A stretch of 64,000 nucleotides of DNA, from assembly GCA_018296165.2 (NCBI GenBank), contig JACKQL020000015.1, positions 620,001 through 684,000 on the forward strand. The letters run 5' to 3'. The stretch is from Termitomyces sp. T153. Lineage: Eukaryota > Basidiomycota > Agaricomycetes > Agaricales > Lyophyllaceae. Position numbers and translations under genes: made by a program. Shown here one piece after another: positions 56,237-64,000 of this stretch (positions within the stretch are counted from its first letter, which is position 1; the number at the start of each line of letters is the position of its first letter). The notes beneath the pieces are model-generated. The model made no database searches, was not told the origin of the DNA, and saw only the letters and a program-made list of their open reading frames with translations.

Positions 56237-57640
56237 ATGGCAGCGCAAGCGGCGACGGCCGCTCCAAAAGCTTCTCTGTTTCCAGAGCTCTTACGACGCT
56301 CCAAGTTTGCTACCTATGACCCTGCCATCCGACAGACCTACCAGGCACCTCCGGCAAACGCCCACCGTGGTGATTGGGGCCTAAAGCGACCAATATCTCT
56401 ACGCAGAAGAAATGCGTTCATTTCACTCACCTCGTTCGAACATCATGCCCATTTCACCGAATGGAATCACGCCGAGAACCAAGTTCGATTCATCCGTCGG
56501 TTGGAAGAAATGGGAGGGAGGGTGGAGATGAACAAGACGACGCCGTGGTACAAGTCCTTGGGAATCGCCAGGTTCGCGCCACCATTGGACTCTGACTTCT
56601 GTCCGGGAGAGATTGCCGAATTTGGACCGCCCCCAACGGTGCAACCTAAGCTTCCCGGGACACAAGGGACACAACCTAAGCAGACTGAGACACAAGCTAC
56701 ACAAGGGACGGTAGATCTTAATTCTTTGGGGAAACGTGGTCCAGGGGCTTACGGTACGCAGAGGGAAGAGTCGCATGCAGATTGGAATAAGGGGATGTTC
56801 GTCACGCGTAATATTTATGCCATGTCGAGCCGCGAGTTCGATCGATATCTACGTTCTTTGCGTGCCCAGCGCTCCGATTTCCAGGAATTCGTGAATGCAG
56901 AGAAGACTATCAAGAATAAGGACCTTGGCACGCTCGGAATGGAGGAAGACAATCTCTACTACCGCCAATTCTTACAGTCGCAGATGAAGAAGGAGTACGC
57001 GGACTATGATGGCCAAAGAATAGAGCCCCAGCCGCACCCGAACGGCGCAGCTCAATATTCAAAACCTACTAGATTGGAGACTCTGCTCTGGACCCAGGAC
57101 AAGCCAGGCTTTTACCTCAACAACATTTTGGATTCACCCAAAACCAATAACGTCCATAGGGACAAAAACTTTGTCGTCAGCTTCGGTGGGATCACCACCC
57201 GTGTCGATAACAACGTTGTCGTTGGCAAGAATATGCTTCTCGATAAGACTACGGATCAAGGTGTCAAGCTGGACGATATTGAGGGGAGCATCTTGCGGTT
57301 GAGACTGAACCCGTCGAAACCCACCTCGATCAATCGACTTCCACTTACTGTTGGGAATAGGCCTGAAGGCCTGAAGGCCGTTAGGCTGACGCTCGAAGTC
57401 ATAAAAGGAGATGCTTTGCAAATGGGATGGAGCAACCCGCACCCCCTCGGTAGCCCAGAATACATCGCGATGTTCTCGGATTCCAAAAAACTATCGTTGA
57501 AGGCCTACAATCACCCCAGCGCTCGCACGGTGACTCCACTTTCAACTCCAGATTTCGATGGTGAAAGGTCTGAAAATTCGGACGCCCTACTGGGCACACT
57601 TAAACACTTGGTCGGCAAACAAAATAACGATCGATTGTGA
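56237..57640 (+). CDS. Mitochondrial small-subunit ribosomal protein, Mrp51/bS1m family
   Basis: Single exon, 467 residues. The ATG at 56,237 (MAAQAATAAPKASLFPELLRR) is the first in-frame ATG of the open frame and gives a start typical of the family with a basic N-terminal region. Signatures: LLRRSKFATYDPAI, HRGDWGLKRPISLRRRN, and TEWNHAENQVRFIRRLEEMG, the conserved N-terminal core of fungal Mrp51. The middle has a low-complexity Gln/Thr stretch (GTQGTQPKQTETQATQGT). The C-terminal half has PGFYLNNILD and ...KNFVVSFGGITTRV blocks typical of the same family. It acts in mitochondrial translation, at the mRNA entry side of the small subunit. No intron is needed. Neighbour to the HYPK-like gene, convergent. 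Confidence 0.85.
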   Translation: MAAQAATAAPKASLFPELLRRSKFATYDPAIRQTYQAPPANAHRGDWGLKRPISLRRRNAFISLTSFEHHAHFTEWNHAENQVRFIRRLEEMGGRVEMNKTTPWYKSLGIARFAPPLDSDFCPGEIAEFGPPPTVQPKLPGTQGTQPKQTETQATQGTVDLNSLGKRGPGAYGTQREESHADWNKGMFVTRNIYAMSSREFDRYLRSLRAQRSDFQEFVNAEKTIKNKDLGTLGMEEDNLYYRQFLQSQMKKEYADYDGQRIEPQPHPNGAAQYSKPTRLETLLWTQDKPGFYLNNILDSPKTNNVHRDKNFVVSFGGITTRVDNNVVVGKNMLLDKTTDQGVKLDDIEGSILRLRLNPSKPTSINRLPLTVGNRPEGLKAVRLTLEVIKGDALQMGWSNPHPLGSPEYIAMFSDSKKLSLKAYNHPSARTVTPLSTPDFDGERSENSDALLGTLKHLVGKQNNDRL

Positions 57641-57771
57641 TACACCGTATGTAGTAGTTATATCAAACGTAACACTCCTTATGCTCGAAATTTATTTCTA
57701 TGCTTAATATGGCTGCTTTCAAGCTGAAAATCTAGCTCCAGGTGGATAATACGTTGAATTGTTAGTCTAAA

Positions 57772-58163
57772 TTATGGGTTAACAAGCACAAGTAGTGTTT
57801 TGGCCAAGTCTCCGCCGTTTTCTACCAAAACCTTCTCCGCCTGTGGTCGTGTAATCTCAAACTCATGGATCTACGTAGGCGATGTCAGTCAAAGTAGATG
57901 CCACAAAAAGGATACAAACAATCAAATCCACATCGTCGCGCTTGAGCGTAGCAATAGCTGGGTCTTTCGCTGCCTTAGTTGGTGCCTTGTCAAGAAGACC
58001 ACCCGCACGAAAAGCTTCCTCCATTCTGCCTTTGGAATACGAGAACCCATCGGCGAACTGTATCGAGAAAAGAGTCTCGTAAGACTCAATATTGGCTTCA
58101 AACAAGTAAAATACTTGCATTCATGATCACTTCAGGCTCTGGACGCCCATTGCTCCGCGACAT
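57772..58163 (-). CDS. HYPK-like NatA/ribosome-associated protein (UBA domain)
   Basis: Three exons on the minus strand: 58,163-58,119, 58,057-57,920, 57,870-57,772; 93 residues. The first 15 residues (MSRSNGRPEPEVIMN) join FADGFSYSKGRMEEAF. The C-terminal part is a UBA/NAC-type helical domain: DVDLI joined to IHEFEITRPQAEKVL and ENGGDLAKTLLVLVNP. HYPK binds and tunes the NatA N-terminal acetyltransferase at the ribosome. Introns are 61 nt (58,118-58,058) and 49 nt (57,919-57,871). The first starts with GC (GCAAGT) rather than GT and ends CAG; every exon is a whole number of codons, and the family-like join supports it. The second is GTTTGT...GTAG. Length is normal for fungal members. Confidence 0.85.
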
Positions 58164-59394
58164 GATGGTGACTCTTTTTGGCTACAAGCAGCGGCATCTC
58201 AATCGGATCGGGAATCGGGTATACCACGTGATTGGATGTGCTTGTGCGAAGTTCTTTTCAACTTTGTTTTGAGCGCGTTCGCTGCTCTTCATCAATCCGC
58301 TTTCAGGACTCGTGCATTCGCATTCGTCAGAACTCTGCGGCCATTTTCCCAGATATACTAGATTATTTAGTACGCATTGATCGAACGCATCGTGCTGTGT
58401 CTACCAACTGGCAACGACTGATGCATCAATCACCCCGCGGCTCCCGAGTCGCTGACAAGGTAACCGCTACCTCAGTTAAGTGATCCTAAGGTTCTGATGA
58501 TGGTCCACTTGAGTAATTGAATACCGATGTCAACCAATGATGGTAGCCGCCCCCTTAAGGGAGAAACGTCTACTATATGTCGCAAAGGAAACCAAACCCG
58601 GCCGGGGCTCGTTTGACAACATTGTTCTACATAGTATGTGGTATATGATTAAAATTGTACGAATCAAGTTACCAAATGAAGTTTGAGAAAGCGCGACAAG
58701 TGCGACGCCTAAGGTCACTACTAATAAATACTGTAATCAACAACATCCCCCGATAGCGGAGGCTCTGCGCCCGAACAGAGTTCAAGTCGCTTGATCTCTG
58801 CCTTTTTTTCCTGATTCAATCCACTGGGAGAACTGCCTGATGCATACAAGCCCTCCATTTAGTCTGCTTATATGCTTTCTCATCATACTCTGGGCGCTGT
58901 TCGTTCTCGGAGTATTACAGCCACCTTATCAATTTGAAGTCACATTGACCGAGGAGATTGGGTCGTGTCCAGACAGACTCATCATCTCAAGTCGTTGTTT
59001 TTCGATGGGGTAAAAAATGGCATCGCCTCTGAGGCCATCTTTTTTCTTTTTCGCTCTCCAACTGTCATATTACATCATTTTTGGAGGTGGAATCTAGACG
59101 GTACAGTTGTCGTTCGAAGTTGTTCCAAAGGTAAAAGTGTACATCAATCATGATATAGCCTCTTGGCTGACGTGTTCTGTACCATGATCTACGTATCCTG
59201 CTGGCAAATCACGCTCTCAATGCTCGGACTGAGACTTCATCCTAGACGGATAGACCTCAGAAGCATCTCAACACGCTCCTACCTCAAAGCTCAGACTATT
59301 AATACCATGCTCTTGTATGTTCGAAGGTCAATTTCGCCAACACGATTATTCGCTGTTACTTAACTCCGCTGATGGCCAGTATTCATAGCGGTCT
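58164..59394. other. Upstream of HYPK gene, no gene called
   Basis: A plus frame at 58,232-58,483 is open (MDVLVRSSF...) but has no recognisable domain. The rest shows short frames only. Confidence 0.4.
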
Positions 59395-59399
59395 ATGGT

Positions 59400-60095
59400 T
59401 TTCTACCAGTGTCTTGTGTCGATCGAATGGCTGAAGTTTCCAGTGGGTGAAGATCTCCTCTGTATTCCTCCAGGAGACGATCCAATTGGCATTGAACGCA
59501 AATGTGGATGTATTGTTTGGGATTGCTGCTGTGGACAAATTAGCAGGTGTATCGTCGAACCTTGTATGAGCCTAAGTTCTTCAGAATTTACTAAGTTATC
59601 GGGAGATACACGAATATATAATTTGCATGGTCAAAACTGGTAAACAAGTGCCGATCACCCAGAGGTTGATATGAGTAGTGTGTAATTATTGTTAAGGAGT
59701 TTGTATTTTGCAAATGCAGGAGTATTGAACTCATATTCTCAGCTTGAGGTTGGGACGCCGTGGTGATGGAAGCTAGACATGTCGACGCCATCGAAAAAGA
59801 AATCGCAGAGTGACTCTGGTGGTAACTCCAGTATTAACAAAGTTAACGAGTATGAAGTATACATACTAAACTGCAGTGCCTAAGCTCAGAGTCTGAAAGT
59901 ACATTATTCAAAGGTGGCTTTATCGTACATTCACCACCGTCTGGGTGTTTCCATGGTATATGTGATTTGCTCCGATGAACAGGGCTTCATCGGTATCGTC
60001 TACGATTTGATTCGTGATAGCAGTGAAGATTGGAGATGATAAAGTCTGGGATATTCTACAGTACTTCTGAAGGGACATGGAGCACTGCTGCATTT
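59400..60095 (-). pseudogene. Dead copy 1 of the tandem membrane-protein family
   Basis: The minus strand matches the intact copy at 61,871-60,537 at DNA level along exon 1 (tcacgaatcaaatcg...ggtgaatgtacgataaagccacc), exon 2 (CDFFF-GVDMSSFHHH and FTSFDHANYIFV) and the start of exon 3 (caatgccaattggatcgtctcc). Frameshifts and stops break each exon, and the membrane and cytoplasmic parts are missing or unrecognisable. Confidence 0.7.
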
Positions 60096-60536
60096 TTTGT
60101 CACAAGCACTGCCAAGGCAGCACGTAGAATAATCGGGTTGTCAATCATTATCCGAAACTTGATTTAGAGGGCTGAGTAGATTCCGTCAATAGAAGATTGT
60201 TTCTAATGAGAATGGTTAGGTGATCCAAAGCCTAGTTGGCATGAGTTGTAGATATGAGTTGTCAGAAGATACAGCGCATCAGTGTATCTTTCCGTGATAC
60301 ATTCATGTTTCCTTATCGAGGGAGAATACAAACGATGCTATCTTGTGTTCTATAAATGGAGGCCAATAAATATAATATGATCTAATATCGCGGGTTGAAA
60401 ATGTGAAATGAGTGAAGAAATTGATGGAACAAACTCTTTGTCTCGTACGGCCAATGTGTACTGATAGCGGCTAGTTGTATGAAGGCGTAGAGCTGCTCAT
60501 TTGTGATAGATTTCAATGGAGATGAGAGATGAGAAA
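60096..60536. other. Spacer between copies 1 and 2
   Basis: No gene seen. It corresponds to the upstream region of copy 1 and the 3' region of copy 2. Confidence 0.5.
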
Positions 60537-61871
60537 TCAAGGGAATTGGATGGGCAGGTCTCGACCTCGCTCACCACGCACAATGACTGAATAGCTCGGG
60601 GGCGGGTCATCTCTGAGACCATACGCCCAGTTAGAATGAAGTTGCGCCTGCAGATATTCAATCTGCGCTCTCATCACATCCATTTGCTGCTGGACTTGAG
60701 TCAGATAGGCTCTCTCCGTACGCGAACGGCGGAATGAGAACGAGGGTCGGACAAGCCAAGATTCTTGCTTAGAGTCATTCTCTACTCCAGCAAGTGCCTG
60801 CATTCCTCGGGTTAATCCCCTTATTTGGTCCTCGATCTCGGCCTGTCGTGTACTCGTAATAGATGTTGAACTAGTCTCATCGTTTGAAGAAGCGTTGTCA
60901 TTATATGCAGGTGGTAAGGTCGGCCGTCTGGGATTGGATGCCGCAGTAAAGGTATATGGTTCTATGAGCGTTCCCTGAGTCAATGCCGGTGGTGGGAGCC
61001 ATCTAGTAGTAAATGCCCTTGCTACATTCCCTCCAGGAGAGGATAGAAACGACCTATACCTTTTCCGACGGAGGCATAGGAAGATAATGATAATCATGCT
61101 GAGTATCAATATACCACCAACAGTGCCTCCTATGATGACTCCGATTGGCATAGAATGTGAATCTCTAGATGACGTAGGTGTCGTTGTCGGAGATTGTTGC
61201 TGAGTCACAAAACTTGAAGCGGACGAAGTGGCAGGTGTATCGTCAAAGCTATATTAGTTTCAGTTATTGGTGATTCACCAGACTGTCAGATTGCACGAAC
61301 GTGTAATTTGCGTAATCAAAACTGGTGAACAAGTGCCGATTCACTCCAGAGGTTGATATGAGTAGTGTGTGGTTATTGTTAGTAAGGTTGTCTTTTGCGA
61401 ATGCAAGCGCATTGAACTCGTATTCTCGGCTCGAGGTTGGGTCGTGATGGAATCTGGAAACGTTGACACCATCGAGCAAGAAATCGCAGAGTGTCTCAGT
61501 GGTCACTCCATCATTAACGAAGTTAGCGAGTATGAAATATACATAGATTGCAGTGCCTAAGTTTGGAGTTTGATTTATTCATGATGAAGTGAACATTAGA
61601 ACGTACCTTGAAATGAGAATTGTATAGACATTGAAGGAAATTTCTCTTCCATGTAAGTAAAGGCGGAATATGTTTGCATAAACACATTATCGAGAGGTGG
61701 CTTTATTGCACATCCACCACAGTCTGAGTGTTGCCATGGACCAGGGAGGTATATTGGTTTTGCTCCGGTGACCAAGTCTCCATGCGTATCGTCTATGGTT
61801 CGATTCGTGATAGCAGCATATATCAAAGGCGAGAAGAGGAATAGTAGAGTCTGGAATATTCTGTAGTACAT
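60537..61871 (-). CDS. Single-pass membrane protein with PPxY tail (copy 2, intact)
   Basis: Three exons on the minus strand: 61,871-61,607, 61,556-61,301, 61,248-60,537; 410 residues, all phases consistent. The ATG at 61,871 gives a signal peptide (MYYRIFQTLLFLFSPLIYAA). The extracellular part has N-glycosylation sites and the blocks GTAIYVYFILAN and CDFLLDGVNVSRF, then FDYANYT. This pattern is common in Agaricomycete surface proteins of unknown role. A Ser/Thr stalk follows, then one membrane segment (VIIGGTVGGILILSMIIIIF) with a basic stop-transfer RRKRYRSF. The cytoplasmic tail of about 160 residues has a coiled coil (about 320-375, RGMQALAG, QVQQQMDVMRAQIEYLQAQL) and a DDPPPSYS motif (PPxY, a WW-domain ligand such as for Rsp5-type ubiquitin ligases). 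Function unknown; sensor or receptor is inference. Confidence 0.8.
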
Positions 61872-62949
61872 TATGAGGGGACACAGGGCGAGCACTGCTG
61901 GACCTTTGTTACATCGCTGATGCAGCCTGAGGGCAGAGCCAACTATTATAAAAAATTATCAGGTTGTCATGTCACCCAAAACTTGATACGGAGAAGCAAA
62001 TTGTGGTAGATTGCATCAGCAGCGGGAGATCGTTTCCAATAAAACAATCCAGATCGCTAGTGCTGTGAGAATTCGACAGTTGATAATCACCTGGCAGTCT
62101 TTCGTCACCTAGGAACTCAAAGCAATGGCCTATCCAGTGCCATTTTGCAGGAGTGATAGACTAGGGATTGTATCGGATGCCGCATGCGAAAGTCCACAAA
62201 AAAATCTTGCAAGTACGCATCGACTTAGGTCTAAAAATATATACTAAGTACTGTTGCAATCAAATCCAGCACATGAAATCCCGTATATACCTTCAATTCC
62301 GAACATTACTCCCCAGCCAGCCCACTGTCAGTTAGAGCAACCTCCAGAGCGGCGTAAGTTTTGGATGGCAATGAGGACCCGGACCCAAGTACCAAACTTA
62401 CTGAAGAGGTCGAACAAGCATTCTTGGGAGTCTACAAGCTTCTTCAAGTCTTTGTGTTGATGACCAGGAGAGGGACAAAAGAGAACCAAAAAATAAGTTT
62501 GGGTCTCATAACGGCGGTCGTCGTCAACTCCGATAACATCCTTAAGGATCTGCTACCAGTCCGTCCATTGTCCTTCAGAACATCCTTGCACCCATCTTTC
62601 TTAGGCTCGCCCTCGCCGCAATACCGATCGAGCCTAGCCTGTACCATCTGAGCGCTTCAATGCCCGTAGCCGACCGTCGCAACTTGCTGTCCTTCATTGA
62701 GTATGTGCTGCTGGAGTATTGATGCGATATGCCTTGATGTTTGTTCGATTTCCTCATATCCAATTATCCCTTGACTTTGCGCCTCTTGTAGACCATACTT
62801 ATGCATACATTATCCACCTCGACAGCCCATGTGACCCAGACCCATCCTGGAAAACTTCATGGAAAACTTCTCGATTAGATGTCAGGTTGAATTTCAAAGT
62901 TATGTTTCACTTTCTAGTGGAAAACTAGTTGTATAGAACATTGAAATGT
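61872..62949. other. Spacer between copies 2 and 3
   Basis: Apart from the transporter fragment (62,355-62,650), no gene is seen. Confidence 0.45.
62355..62650. pseudogene. Scrambled fragment of the nucleotide-sugar transporter gene
   Basis: 62,355-62,450 read on the minus strand matches the transporter around 54,020-54,110 (DSQECLFDLFSKFGTWV versus DSQGFLYDLFRNFGTWA). 62,498-62,580 read on the plus strand matches the segment that should come next (ITAVVVNSDNILKD versus ITAVVIKYSDNILKG, then a SLSIVLS-like stretch). One half is therefore inverted relative to the other. No complete frame remains. Confidence 0.65.
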
Positions 62950-63942
62950 TCATGCACAGTAGAGAAGAGAAGTCATAAGATAAGGGAGACGAACGAATGA
63001 ATCTCGGATTCCGTTCACAAAGCACGATAAGTCGGAGGCGGGTCGTCTGTAAGACCACGCACCCAATCGGAGTGAAGCTGGCCCTGAAGATGAGCCAGTT
63101 CTCTTCTCATGGTACCTAATTGCTGCTGGATCTGGTCTGTGTAGGCTCTCTCTTCGCGCGAACGGAAGAATGTCAACGAGGGATGTATACGCAGTGGTCT
63201 CTTTAGCGATGCGTCCTTTGCTCCGGCAAGCGCTTGCATCTCGCGTGTCAACTCCCTTATTTGTTGGCTTATTCTCCGCCTCTCGCATGCTCATAATGGG
63301 CGTAGAACCTGTCTCATCCGAGTTGGATGAGGTAGTGTTGTCGTTATAAGACAAGGCTGGCTGGACGTAATTATGTGCTGCAATCGTAGAAGCCTGGGGT
63401 GCTCTGAGAGTGAATGGTTCTAGTTGTCCGGCGGTGAAAGTCCTGTCTGCGTAATGATTTTTTGCAGAAGATGGTGGAAATAACCTATCCCATCTCCGAC
63501 GGAAGTAGAGAAAAATGAATATAATGATGCCAAGTATCAAAACGCCACCACCTGTGCCTCCCACGATGGCTCCAATTGGCAAAGAATGCGAATTTCCAGA
63601 TGGTGTGGTTGGGATGGCAAGTGAGTCGTCAAACCTATATCAGCTCGAATTTATTTACAAAAGTAGTAGCAGATTGCACGAACGTGTAATTTGCATAATC
63701 AAAGCAGACCCACACCCGTTCGGTAAGTCCGGAAACTGATATAGTTAGATTATGGTTGGTGTTGGGAAGAGTGCCTTTTGAAAATCCAAGAGTATTGCAG
63801 TAGAAATCTGTGCTTGTGTTTGGGATGTGATGGAATGAGGAAATGTAGTGGCCATCAAGATGAAAATCGCAGACTGTTTGGGTCACGGTGACGAGGCTCT
63901 CAACGACGTTAGCAAGGATGAAGTATACGTAAATTGCAGTGC
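62950..63942 (-). pseudogene. Copy 3 of the membrane-protein family, frameshifted, cut by window end
   Basis: Exon 2 (63,942-63,684) and exon 3 (63,634 down) follow the same splice pattern as copy 2; exon 1 lies beyond the window. Blocks: GTAIYVYFILAN, VCDFHLDGHYISSFHH, FDYANYT, membrane segment (AIVGGTGGGVLILGIIIFIF) and RRRW. Near 63,272 the reading frame shifts by one base (an extra A on the coding strand in a GAGAATAAGC context). The original frame then runs into unrelated sequence to 62,950. The family's own tail continues in the other frame (63,251-63,015) with TREMQALAG, a coiled coil and DDPPPTY, and ends at 63,015. A hidden splice could in principle bypass the shift, but no suitable GT/AG pair was noticed. 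Confidence 0.7.
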
Positions 63943-64000
63943 CTGGAATTTGAAGTTGCATTCATTCTGCGCTTTCGAGATGAAGTGACTGCATTACGAT

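Noticed and set aside
58740..58810. tRNA-like GTTCAAGTC (B-box-like) word
   Set aside because: Flanking bases do not form a T stem or acceptor stem and no A box lies at the right distance.

Overview
The window looks like nuclear DNA of a basidiomycete fungus, most likely an Agaricomycete. The evidence is short (49-75 nt) GT-AG introns in fungal genes, a basidiomycete-type sesquiterpene synthase, chromodomain Ty3/Gypsy elements, a Tad/L1-like LINE with an RNase H domain, and a Kre9/Knh1-like secreted protein. The species cannot be named from sequence alone.

Layout. About 1-44,150 is a nest of transposable elements (TEs). 1-3,655: CpG-rich 3' end and LTR of a Gypsy-type element (family A) carrying a spliced coiled-coil ORF antisense to its LTR. 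3,656-14,380: an older, CpG-depleted family-A relative in the opposite orientation, split by a complete but dead chromovirus (5,169-11,303; TSD GCTGT). 14,381-15,373: tandem and inverted repeats plus the 3' end of a Copia element. 16,039-17,338: a decaying sesquiterpene synthase on the minus strand. 18,145-26,488: a LINE of about 8.3 kb on the minus strand with an 18-bp target-site duplication. Its ORF1 and ORF2 keep one frame each, broken only by TAG/TGA stops. 28,056-28,574: a broken Kre9/Knh1-like gene. 29,949-34,907: a nearly intact Copia element with two 258-bp LTRs. 35,457-44,152: a second, minus-strand chromovirus, itself hit by a solo LTR (39,894-40,877, TSD GCAAG) and other insertions.

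From about 44,150 to 64,000 the DNA is ordinary and gene-bearing: a disordered hypothetical protein (46,016-47,383), a five-exon protein with two PWWP/Tudor-like modules (48,379-50,795), a nucleotide-sugar (probably UDP-galactose) transporter (55,172-53,498, minus), a mitochondrial ribosomal protein of the Mrp51/bS1m family (56,237-57,640), a HYPK-like NatA/ribosome-associated protein (58,163-57,772, minus; one GC-AG intron), and three tandem minus-strand copies of a single-pass membrane protein with a cytoplasmic PPxY motif (one dead, one intact, one frameshifted and cut by the window edge). A scrambled fragment of the transporter lies between the last two copies.

Main themes. (1) CpG loss is confined to particular TE copies and has sharp edges. 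(2) The same catalytic lesion (YxDD to YxDN) occurs in the reverse transcriptases of three separate LTR elements. (3) A spliced antisense ORF is shared by two copies of one LTR family. (4) The in-frame stops of the LINE are all of the kind one step from TGG or CGA, with no indels. No tRNA, rRNA or CRISPR array was found.
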